This document shows, piece after piece, positions 1 through 12,400 of a stretch of 64,000 bases of DNA (position 1 is its first letter; each line of letters opens with the position of its first letter). The DNA is from Toxotes chatareus (taxonomy: Eukaryota > Chordata > Actinopteri > Toxotidae): contig CM028886.1 of the NCBI GenBank assembly GCA_016801885.1, positions 3,234,501 to 3,298,500 of the forward strand, read 5' to 3'. The notes under the pieces were generated by a model. It was not told the DNA's origin and ran no database searches. It was given only the letters and a program-made list of their open reading frames with translations. The translations under genes were made by a program, and so were the position numbers.

Positions 1-323
1 CTGTGTAGCTGTCTTCAGTTCACAATTTTCCCACTAGATGGAAGCATTTGACCAGCTTCGATGGGAAAACTCTGCCAGATGTCATTTTTTATGAATGAAT
101 ATTACTGCACAGGGAGGACAGAAAGACCTGTCCTCTGTCTTCACTGCATTTGGACTCAGCTGGAAATTTAAAAAGGAAAATACAAACAAAAGCTAAATGA
201 CAAATAAATCAACAAAATTATCAGCTGATGATTCCACCACCAGAATATAGAAAAGATGCAATCAATCAGTTAATTGGTATTGAGTCGATCAGTTAATCAT
301 TTGATCTGTTTCTCTTTCTGCAG
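1..323 (+). other. dgkb: dgkb intron (partial, runs off window start)
   Basis: Intronic sequence upstream of exon A, ending in a pyrimidine tract and cag. No upstream dgkb exon, RNA gene or repeat is visible in it. Confidence 0.85.
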
Positions 324-441
324 AATGTTAAAGATGACGGGCAGCATGTGTGGAGACTGAAGCACTTCAACAAGCCAGCCTACTGTAACCTGTGTCTCAA
401 CATGCTAATTGGGCTGGGGAAGCAGGGACTCTGCTGCTCGT
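324..441 (+). CDS. dgkb: dgkb exon A (C1-1, first half)
   Basis: The acceptor follows tttctgcag and the donor is GTGAGT at 442. The reading begins NVKDDGQHVWRLKHF and carries the first His and the first Cys pairs of C1-1. The exon ends in phase 1, and the split codon completes as Phe of CSFCKY. The upstream partner exon is outside the window. Confidence 0.95.
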
Positions 442-3400
442 GTGAGTAATTCACTTACTATTAAAGGTTCAACGCATTGATTTGTACAGACTCATATAAT
501 AATGCAATACAGCAGAATTCAGGCAGTGTTGGCTGTTCTTGTGTTGCAGTGCTGATATGATGGTCCTATGATTCCTATGGTTCACCTGAGCCTAAAATAA
601 ACATGTAGTTAGCCTGGGATTTAGAGTTTCAGTGTCCCATGATGATATAAAAGCTGTTTTCAGAAATGTCAATGGAAAACATTCAATGCCAGAGATGGGG
701 GAAAAAAAATCACCCCAAATTTCTGCTGAGGGAAAAAAGAGAAATAAACCTGTCCACAGCAGACACTTCACAAAAGCCTGTGTTTTAAGTGCATTTTATC
801 TGAAAGTATAAACACTTATTGTGTTTCAGCCCCAATTACATTTTCCTTTTTTTCCATAGAGAACTCAACTCTACACACAAACACATTATGCAAACCCTTG
901 TGTGTGTCACTTGTAACTATGAAATATCTGTTCTGTTCTTTCCTGTCCTCCGTCTCTTCCTAGTTGAAAGTTTTTTTTTTTTTTTTTTTCCAGTCTGCAA
1001 GTACACAGTCCACGAGCGCTGCGTGGCTCGCGCTCCGCCGTCTTGCATCAAAACCTATGTCAAGTCCAAGAAAAACACAGAGGTGCGTCCAATTGAAGTG
1101 TTTACCAGTTGGCACGCTTGGATCAGCGATGCTCCACGGAGCTTAGGATGAGGGCTTCTCTTCCTCTAATGGAATTAAAACAACTCAGTCTGCTACTAAG
1201 CATTGCTAATTACCAGGATAAGCCTGGTTTAAAGACATAGATACCGGCTGTGTCATTTCTCTGGTCTCTTTCTTTCTCACTTTTGCTTTTGTGTTTCCTT
1301 CTTGCTTGTTTTCTTTCCCTCTTGCTTTCTTTAATTGTTGTGTCACTTGTGCCTTTGTATATATCTTGTTTTTCTGCACCATGTTTCTTTTCTCACTTCT
1401 TTCCCTCCCTGTATGCTGTCTCTGACTCTCTCCGCAGGTAATGCATCATTTCTGGGTGGAAGGGAACTGCCCCACCAAGTGTGACAAGTGTCACAAAACC
1501 ATTAAGTGTTACCAGGGCCTGACTGGGCTCCACTGTGTGTGGTGTCAAATCACGGTAAGCCACCACCCGAGGAGAGGCAGCCGCCTCCTCATTATATTCC
1601 CACTGCTTCTTGTTGTTTAGGTTTTCGTTTTTGCACCTTTGATACCTCACAAGTCATCCCACCAATTTACACCCAGAAAACACTTGTTTGTGGTTGCAAG
1701 TTAATAGAAAATAGAACAGAGGCAATGACACATGTAATGCAAATCTATCCTGAGCGTATAACCGAAAATGTACCTTTAAACGTGCACTGTTATTGACATA
1801 AGTTTGGATGTTAATAACGGCCGCCACCTCCTCCAGCTCCATAACAAGTGTGCCTCCCACGTGAAACCTGAGTGTGACTGCGGACCCCTGAAGGATCACA
1901 TCCTGCCCCCCAACTCAATCTGCCCCATTGTTCTGGTAAGACTTCAGTCCTCACTGGTCAGTGGTCCCATGGCTGAGAGAGCCTGACCCTGTTTGACACT
2001 GTGTTATCTGCGGATGCAATCATCAGCCTGTGTTCCCCCACTGAGCCCTGAAATAGCAAAGCTCTATTTCCAAAATGATACAGGTCTATTTCAGGGGGGG
2101 AAAAAAGGCTGTACCTGAAATTGCTCATTAAAATATAAATTATCCACTTGTGTAACATTTTAAACTTCTGTGGTAGAAGGTGGCCAGACATGTCCAAAAA
2201 GGGAAGCAGAAAAGCAGTGATGGGCAGAGGAAGTGCATTTGTATTTGGATTAAGTTTTATATAAACTGAGCAATTCTAACTGAACAAACTCTCAGACAAC
2301 TTTCCCTGTACTTAGCACATAATTAGGTAACTCTCTGGATTAAAGAATTATTGGGAAACTATAGTCCCATAAAATGAAGTGATTTATTTTCCAGCACAGT
2401 GGTTTATGCTGTTCCACACTGCCAAGGATATAATTCAGTTGGACAGATGCTAAATTTGTTGACCTAAACTTAATCTGAAAAAATATAGAGCTTGTGCTCT
2501 AGTAGTTATAGACCTGGTTACAACAATAAATACATTAAATATGACCAACAACAAAAAAATATATATATACATATCTGTTTAAGAAACATATACTGGTAAA
2601 TTTGACCTTTTACAATTATCCAAATATTTTATTTGGAAAGCAGTAATCAGATTAAAAAAGTGCCATGGCTTGATTTAAATTTGTTTCATAACTTGTCTCA
2701 TAGCTTTCAAGAGTAGAACTCACATTTTCCTGATAGTGGAATTCACACGGTTTGGAATTTAATTTATGGATCTTTAAATAACATCACTGTTTGACCTTTG
2801 ACCTCAGGAAAGGCAGTCGACGCTGAGGAAGGACTCCCGGTCCAGCCAGTCGAGCCGAGGGAAAATGCAGAGAGCCAACTCGGTCACGGTGGACGGCCAA
2901 GGACTGCAGGTAACACTCAAATCTGAGTCTTCTATAACCTCAGTGTAGTATTACTGCTTAAATTTCTTACAGTATATTTGTACATTTCCATACTGCAGTG
3001 CTCAGTGTAAACACAGCCATTGTTTAAATTTAATTTAACCAGACTTTAGCTAAATCTTTTTTACACTGTGATCTCAGCAATAATAAGCTAGAAAAACTAG
3101 ATCTGAGAGATGCTTTTACCGTCATAATCCTGTTTTGTTGTAAAATAAAAATGGAGTTAGTTTTTCCATAATCTGTATATAAAATTGACATATTTCATCA
3201 GTTTTTTATAAAATATGATCTCTCAGTGTTTAATTTACAGTGTTGGTTGTAAAATGAGTCAAAACTTGTTAAGCCCAGTAAGAAAGAAAGTAAACTCTAT
3301 TTCTATAGCAAGGTGCTTCAAATACAATATACAAATACAGAGAAATAAAATACTAAAAGAACAACATAAAGCCATTGGAATTAAAATGATAAAAAGGTTG

Positions 3401-6400
3401 CACTGACTCAGCTAATGTGACACTGAAGTTGAACAGTAAAAACATGATCCCACTTTGTCACAAGCCTGGATGTGGTTGTCAGGGCCAAGGGATGTTGGTG
3501 CAGAACAAAGGGTTACAGGATCTGAAATGTTTGGACCGATCAGACCGTGTAGGGATTTAAATGTAATCAACACAATTTTAAAGTGAATCCTAAAATGACC
3601 GAAGAGTCGATGTAATTCGGCCAGGAATGGAGAAATATGTTTCCTACGTCAAGTATTTCTCTGCACCAAATTGTTGATGGGCAGCCGTCACTGTTATTTT
3701 AAGAGAATATTGATGCTTCGAGCCTTTTTTCATTTCTGAAAATCATGTCTTGAAATGAACCTCTGCAGTTGGTGTTGGGGTGTGTGATGGGACTCTGCAG
3801 GCCCTGCTGGTAATCAGTATCATATAGCTAAGCCCAGTCCGGCCTGATCCTCTCCAATATCTGTCAGCCAGAATGCTGGCGATGGAAACCTGCCGCCGTC
3901 TGTGGCGACTGCTCGTCTGCGCGTGGCTGGGAGAGAAATATGATGAATCATATCCCAGGCACATCCATCTATGCCTCTTGCTGGCTAACCAGCGTAATAA
4001 TCAAGATTATTATTTATAATTACAGGAAGTAATGGATCACTCTGGCCTGGACAGGGAGCTCATTAATTCACCCTTGGCCTGCTGGGGTAGCAGACAGGGG
4101 GAGTTAAGCGCTTCATCTGTGTCAGGGAGAGCACGGGGTGAGTTGTTGCAGACTAACGGCAGGAAGGGCAATTCAAACAGGGGGCCGCTGGTGTAGGGCT
4201 TGTTTATGTGGCGCTTTGTGAGTTCGGCCTCTGGCGCTGCAGGCTCTGTCTATCCACAGTTTCACCGCCGCGCAGAGAAACTGGAAAACCCTTCCTCACG
4301 TCACACGAGACAGCCTGCCGTGCTGATTAGGAAGCAGTGACAAATAACTGTTAGGAGTGAATTACAAACCATGAGATTTCAGGTTGAGAGTATTGATTGG
4401 CTAAGAGATAGATGGGTTGTTTTACTGTGCTGTTTATCCACAGTTATCTGGTTTCTGAAATTTGAAGAGCGGCATCCAGCTACTGTACCATCACTTGCCA
4501 TCACATCTTCTGCAAAAAAACCCTTAATATGTGGTAAATGTGGTAAAACCAGAGCAAAAGTGTGATGAATGATATTATTATTATTTGGTTAGTGTGAAAC
4601 GTTTTGCTTATAATATCCTGCAGTTTTCTTAACGTCAATGAGTTCCATGAACAGACTAAAACCAACGGTGATACAGCTCACTCCACTGAGCCAAAGAGCA
4701 AAACGCATTAAAAACACATCAGTGACACTTTCCTTCAGTCTTTGACCACATACACCGTTATGCTGCTATAGATTCTAATCAGTGTACTTAATATGTATTC
4801 ATCCGCCACTGAAAATAGTCCCCAACAAAAGCACTATTTACTCCTGTTTGAATAACATTTGCTGCAAACTACAATGCCCAGCAGTTTTAGGAAAGGTGTG
4901 TGCCTTCAGTAAGGATGAATGGGCTTGAGGTTGAGAGCCACAGACAGAGAGGGAAAGTTGGAAAGTATTAAGAGACAGACAATGTTGATTTGGGTGTTTT
5001 CATGGGAATAAGAAAAATATAGAGTAATTACAACCGTATCCCTGGAATAAATAACATCAGTTTGATGTGAAGGATTGAAAATACATTTCCAGTGACTTCT
5101 TCACTTCTCCCCTTAATAATTAGATAATATAATTAACACAAGATTAAATGTGGACTCCCAGGCCTTGCCTCAGCCAGGTAACAGAAGAACTGCAGTGCAA
5201 ATGTATCAGATGACTGGCACAGCTTGTAAGTGCTGTATATACTGTCTGAGGGATATGGCTTGAAAGTGAATTCCTGTGAAGCATCCTGCAGTCTCCCAAC
5301 ACCAACGGTTTGTTTTGACATCTCCCATTCAGATCACAACAATAGAGGGCACTCATCCTCTGCTAGTGTTTGTCAATCCGAAGAGCGGGGGGAAGCAGGG
5401 AGAGAGGTAAGCACACAATCTGTCTCAACATGCTACAAGAGGCCTCTAAAGCCCCGCTCCTCAGCCACAGAGGGGAAGGCAGCAGCATGGCCTCTGGCTG
5501 CCAAGTGCTTTAGGCTTACTTAGTCAAATAAAAACACAATAACATTTACCTAACGTGCCGGCCGCCTCCGCTGTCAGCTCATACACACCCCCTCTCCTCT
5601 GCTCAGACACCCTCCCCACCATCACGTCCCCGGCTGGTCCCCCTTCTTTAACCCAGGGCTAATTGGGTTATTACTGAAACATATTCATTCACTCCTTATT
5701 ACGCCAGCCCTCATTTGTTTAAATTATGAGATCAAAATATGACTTCAGCCAGTTGATATAATGAAATTGAAATTAAAATGAATTAGTCTTTCTAATGGTT
5801 TCTCCTCAAGGGGACTTTGGGTATGTCCCGCCCCACTGCCCAGTCCACTGCACTGTCACACTCTGATTGGACGCCGGTCGGCATTGGCACTCATACGACA
5901 AAATCTGACAGTAAATCCACATTTTTGAGTCAGATGTTTGCACTGCGAGTTTATGTTTGTTGCCTTGTTCTTGTGGAGAGATGTTTTCTGATGTGGTCTC
6001 TTTCCATCCTCACTCCTGTAGGATTTACAGAAAGTTCCAGTATCTTCTGAACCCAAGACAAGTGTACAACCTGGCCAAAAATGGACCCATGCCAGGGTAC
6101 GTAGGTCATCTCCCTGAATAGCTACTGAAGTATGTCAGTGACATGAGTCTGTAATTTACCAACCTGCTAAAAGTGACATTCTGAACTCACTCAGCTTAAG
6201 ATCATCTTAGATTACAACTTAAAACAAATTTGAGAGAGTTAGTTAATTAAAAATGGATCCCGGAGGACCGCAGTACAGACACACAGGTGAGAATCCTCTG
6301 GGACGTGTTGAGTGATTGTCCGTAATTTCAGCAGCTCTTCACAGATAAGAAGACAGTGAAGAAATTCACTGCCAAAAAAAGAAATCTTGTTCAAAAGTTA

Positions 6401-9400
6401 TAAATTGGTCATAAAATGTGAATATTTTGATGCAGAATATGTTCCAGCTGACATCAAGTTGAATTTAAAATCTATTCCTGTCATTTCTTTTTATAATTAA
6501 TTGCCTTTAATTCTTCTTGATATAAAGAAAGACAGAGAAAAAAAAGAAAGACAAAGAAAAAGTCCCAATTTTGTTTTTTTGTTTTTTTGAAAACTCATAT
6601 TGACTAATGAGCTTCTGTTTACAAACATGCAGCTGTTTTCTGTTGTTGCTCGCATATAATAACCACCATCACATGCAGGAGAGGCCTGTAGTATTAAACC
6701 CTCCATTTAGTTCTCACACAGCACAGACACAAATGAGGTGAGTTCACACATAACAAATCCTAGAGACGACGGCCTCATGCTGTAGCCACGGATGAACAGC
6801 GGCTCCATATGCATAAGCCTGTATGTGATCGGAGAGCCGCTGACACAGGTGAGTGATGGACAGAGAGGGGTGAAACTCACGCCACACCACATGTGATCAC
6901 GCATACAGACGAGCAGCTCACCGTGGGCTGTAGGTGCGGGCAGCATCAGGTTTCCTATGGTTCACATCTATGATTAAGAAAATGAATGGATCGTTTACAT
7001 GCATAAGGCTCCTTCACTTTGCTGTTTGCGTCCAGCGGCGCTTAAATACACAGGAATGCTTTGCTTCCGTGCTGCCACGTTGTTTGGCTTTGATTAGATC
7101 TGAAAACGGAATCGTCGTGCCTTATAAAAAATAAATACACAGCGGCACACGCAGGATACAAAACCCTCCACGAGGTTTGGACTGTCTGTGCGAGGAGCTG
7201 GCAGTCTGGCGTCGCAGATTGTGCCAACGCAGCTCCGAGTTTTTGGGGAATGACCTTGTGTCCACTGTTTTGTTTCTCCTCTGTCGATGCCCCGTGCACG
7301 TGGCCTGAAGCATCACCTGCCTCCCCTCTGTCTGCAGCTGAACCCAGAGCTTCTCCTTGGAGCTGAGAACATTCCAGATGACCTTACCCCGCTGTAACCT
7401 TGTTAATATTTTGTCAAGTGTACGCACTGCAGCACACATTAGTGAGGTGAACGGTCACCGTCGGACACTGCAGGCCGAGGCAGCCGCACGCACTGCTGTC
7501 AATTAGCTGCCTCACAAATGCAATTACAGCAAATTAAGTGTTTGTTTCTTGGTATTTAAACATCCCCAAAGTTGCCTTTCATGTTTGCGGCGCTCTGTTT
7601 TGCGTCTAATATGGTTTGCGGTCCCAGTTGGAGAGTAATTGAGCGAATCATTTACCCACCATATGAGGCTCGGAGGCTGGCTCATTCAGTTAGGGCTTTG
7701 TTATTGTGAAGGAACGGAAGAAGTTGGACTGAACATTGCCTGTCATGATCCAATTAACCCTTGAACAGGCAGGCTAGCTCACTGAATGAATAATTGTCAG
7801 TGCGACATGTGTTACTTTGTGGGATTAGAGGGGGTTTGCAGTGAAGCAGTGTGTTGTTTCAGTAGGCTCAAAAATAAGCTTGTGATCTGCACACTGTGCC
7901 TGCATCATGTGTCAAGAAAGGCTGAGAAAAGCAGAGATATTTTAATTAAACATCATTCACCTGAGAATATCTGGAAGGTTTATATAATCCTTTTAGAGCA
8001 CAATGAAAAGAAGGTGCTCATTCCTTGTGAGGTTTGACGTGAGACAGCAAAACCAGCATAAAAGGCAGTGGAAGCACTTCACGATGATGGTAATGCAGAG
8101 CAGACCTGAGTGATATTTTGTCAACAATGCACTTTCTTCAAAGTTTAAAGGAGTAACACTGCAATTTTAATTTACAGGCTCCAAAAACATCCGTACAACA
8201 AACTGTCCTTTTCTTTACCAAGTTTTTGGTACTTAGCCTGTGAGACATATAAAACATGAAAAGGTGTAAGTGCATAATTACACATTAAAACATGAAGTGA
8301 AAAATAACAGACGGAGCGAACTGTGTTTGTCTTAGGTTGAACTTCTTCAGAGACGTTCCTGATTTCAGAGTGCTGGCCTGCGGAGGGGACGGCACCGTGG
8401 GCTGGATCCTGGACTTCATAGGTACGAAATATAATGTACATTTCATGATATTTGGCGTTGTCCTGTGCTGTTTTCAATTATTTTACAAGGATTACAAACT
8501 CCCAAAACTCCTATGGTGCTACAGTATATGTGCCTGTATTGTCTTCACTCTCTGATTACATACAACATGGTAGAACTCAAACACGCCATTTCCTTTTTTG
8601 GTAAAATGGCATTTGTTTTTATTAAAGCCAGCTACACCCTTGTTGTTCAGCCTGAAATGGTAAAGCGTCCTTTATGGTTTGTGTATAAACACTTTCATTA
8701 CGTCCGAGCCTGCGTATTCAGGGGTGGTAAAATGGGATGATTACGTGAGTTGAGAAACAACATATTAGTCATCATTTGAGGGGGAAAAAAAAAACACCTG
8801 GCGTCCTCTATTTGGTCTCGAAGACGTATTACTTGTTCAGGTTCTCAAAAATTGCCTCAATTTTTTATCAATCAAAACAAAGAGAGGTAATAACCGTCAG
8901 GCAAAATGTGTCTCTTGAAATAGACTGTACAACTGGACGTTCATATTGACTTGTAGTTTTTACAAGTGGGGTTGCAAAATGGATTTGATGCTTTCTTTGC
9001 AAGTCTTTGCACTGAGTTTGTTTTCTTGCTTTTGGCCGTGTTTCGCGTCGTGTTGTGATATTTGTCCTGCTGCTCCAGATAAGGCCAACCTGGACAGGAA
9101 CCCCCCTGTGTGTATACTTCCTCTTGGCACGGGCAATGATCTGGCAAGATGTCTGCGATGGGGAGGAGGTACTGACAGAAAATAGATACATAGCGGTGAA
9201 ATACATGGCCTCAATTTACCTTATTATTATATATAGATAGAAACATACAACACTGTGACCCACTATTAATTTTATCATATAGTATAATTCAGACAAAGCT
9301 CAGGGAGTAATAAATCGAATCATTTCTATAAAATGTCTTCAGATCTGTTGTTTTGTCCAAACCAAAACCCAAAGAAATACAAATGTTCACACTGGAGAAA

Positions 9401-12400
9401 CTGAGACCAGAGAATGGAGGGTTTTTTTTTCTTATCTGTATTAAAAAACCTCTGAGGGAGCAATCAGAATATCACAAAGACTAAAACTTCATTTCAAAAC
9501 AGGCACTATAAACCTTATAGCAGCTTTTGTATTATCTCTTTGAGGAAGCAAACCAATATCATCTATTCATTGTCGGGAAAAATCAGAAACTATATAGTCA
9601 TAAAAGTAAATTAAATGTATAAAGAAACATATTTCTGATTGTACAGATTTCTGTAGCTGTAGATTTAGGAAGAACCACCATATCAACACCAGACAGCCAA
9701 TATTAGCCCAGTAAACCAATAAATCAGCTCAGTGGTAGTTTACACTCATGTTATTGTAAGTAATGTCAATGCATCAGCCAAGTCGCACAAGCTGTCCTCG
9801 ACCCGTTTTTACGTCTCACTCGTCTCCTGTTTCTCTTCCTGAGGCTACGAGGGCGAGAGCCTCCTGAAGATCCTGCGGGACATCGAGAACAGCACGGAGG
9901 TGATGCTGGATCGCTGGAAGATTGATGTCACACCCACAGACAAGGAGGAGCGAGGGGACCCGGTGCCTTACAGCATTATAAACAACTACTTCTCCATTGG
10001 AGTGGTGAGTCCGACGTCAGTCAGTATTCAGGCATGAATGAACAGTGGGTGGATTAACATTCAGAGATATCTCTGTTCAGGACTCGGCGTCTTTTACCCA
10101 GACTTTTCTTTTAAAATGCATCCTTCCTTTATAGATAAGAAGCAAAAAGTCATTTTAAAAGTCGAGTAAAGGGCCACGACCGGTGTCCAGATACACTGGT
10201 AAAATTAGAATCACCTGTTTGTCAGAAACAGGTGATTCAGTCTGTTTTGGCCCATTGTGGAGCTCCCAGCTGGGACTGGCTATCGGTTACAGGCAGTTAT
10301 AAATAGTCAGAGTGCTAAACCAACATTTGGAAATACTGACTGTAGTTTCCTTCCTCGTCTGAGTTGCAGCAGTGACCTTGGTGAGGTGTCCTCGTTTTCT
10401 TGTTGCTTTGAACTTGTCTCGGCCTGCTCGCTCACAGTGAGGCTTAGTGGATCCATCCGCTTGTTTTTCCCTTTTTCTGTGACTCTGTGCCCACTTTTCA
10501 GTTTTTGTAAGCCGGAATTATACTATATGTAAAAAAGGAGTCATCATTTTCGGTCATTGTTTGCTGTTCATTAGAGTTTCTGACATTGGGTTTAAAATCC
10601 ACAATCCACTGCAGAGTAGACTTGAAAATACTGAAAATGAAATTCCCCGTCAGTCATTCTTGGGTCTGTTGTTACCAGCTGCAAGAACATGGCTGGTATC
10701 ACAAAACTTTACAGGCGTATAGCTCAGATCCAAACGAAGGTCAAGTTCAAAGATGGATGTGATCCGATCCACGAGTACTGAGTCCTCGTGTAGTAATGCC
10801 TCCTGAGGTCTCACGAGTTGGAACGTCAGCATGTTGACTGGCGTTGCGGCTGGTGTGATCACATCACAGCATTGTCCCTCATTAAAGGTTGAACTAAGAA
10901 AAAAAAAAAAAGAGACCAGAAAAACAAAACGCAGCACCTGCTGTAACCACCTAATCAATTTATTTGTTTTGATCACATTCTGGTTAGGCCTTTATTGAGA
11001 TGTGCTCAAGCCTCAACTGTCTGATCAATAATCTTGTTTTGTGTCTGCACGGTGTTACGCACCCATCAGCAAACCCACCCCCCCCACACCCACCCAACGT
11101 CCATCTCCACCATAATGACACTGATTTCACGTAGCTCATGTTAGCCATTACTGATAAATGTCAGGGGGAAATATGGTAATTGACATTTGCAGGTGACAGA
11201 GGAGGGAGCCACTCTGTGTGGGAGCCACTCATACAGACTGTGGCAGGGACATAAGTGATGCATGGCCTTACAAATGTTAGTTGAATAACACCTCCAGCCT
11301 GGGCCCCTAATGATGATGTTAGAGGATATTAGAGGACAGGTCTTGTTAACATTGTGATAGAGGACAACAACGACTGTAATCTGTCTGCAGTGATGAGCAT
11401 ATGGTGATGTGTACAGGGGGAAGTGCTTAGAGCACGAAATAAATCTCTGCACATTCATCCTTAACTTCCAGGTATAAATGTCAAAAAACACAAAGTCCAT
11501 ATAACAAGTTACCTCATCTTTTGATTCAAACAACACGTTTAATGTGGATTTAGTAAAGCTGTTTTTGAAGAACACTGTTCACTAAAGTTTAGTTACAAAT
11601 CATTTTAAAAACACAAAATGATTGGGCTTAAAATGCTTGTAAAAAAAAAAAAAAAAAAAAAGGTCAATGCTGCTTCTGTTTTCTCCTACAACTTTATGAT
11701 GCTGGCAGAGATTGTTAGTGAGGGCTTGAGTTAGTTAAAGTAAAAGAGAGGCTTACACATTGTTACACTGTGGGGAATAAAATTAAAACATGATATGTCT
11801 AAGATGTGCGCCTGGTGTTGTGGTGACACCACAAATGGGTCAAATCTGACACTAAACTATACATTTAGAAAATAAAACCATCCAGCGTTAAAGGTGCCCC
11901 ATGAAGTCTTTGACCACTAGCAGTGCTATGGAACAGTGTCCTAATGAATGAGTCTCCATTGTCCCCAATGTAAACTATGCTGGTTTAAATATCATTTTAA
12001 ATGTTGGCTTAGCCGGTGCTTTGTGTGGAAGCAAATATATGCAGCACAACTGCGAGGCCTTAGGGAAACACACAAACTTTGGTGAACATGCAAACAGCAG
12101 ATTTGTTTGTTTATGAGAAAACTCCACAGAGTAACTTCAGGTGATGGACTGCTGTGACCCATGAGTTTTGGAAAAGCAGACAGAAGATGGGTGTCGATCT
12201 GAGCAGTAACAGAGTGAATCACAATAATCCCGACGTAAAGATGATGTGTCTGATTATCACCCTGTCAGAAAAGTCTACGTATCAGTGCTGTTGCCTCAGG
12301 AGGCAAATGTTTGTGCCAGATGTTGTGGCTTTCACCACGTCCCCAGTCTCTGTTTTAAAAACTTTTAAACACGTGCTGCTAATCAAAACTAAACTGCCCC

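Larger units (their letters stand above)
2910..5332 (+). other. dgkb: dgkb intron E–F
   Basis: Contains a degraded teleost LINE/SINE-tail repeat (about 3285–3655), a conserved-looking block (about 3960–4160) and a fragment of a dispersed repeat (about 4805–4890) that recurs near 48399. The rest is AT-rich sequence without recognisable content. Confidence 0.8.

Noticed and set aside
11141..11575. 144-codon minus-strand open frame
   Set aside because: No recognisable domain or splice context. It lies within a complex intronic block that can stay open by chance.
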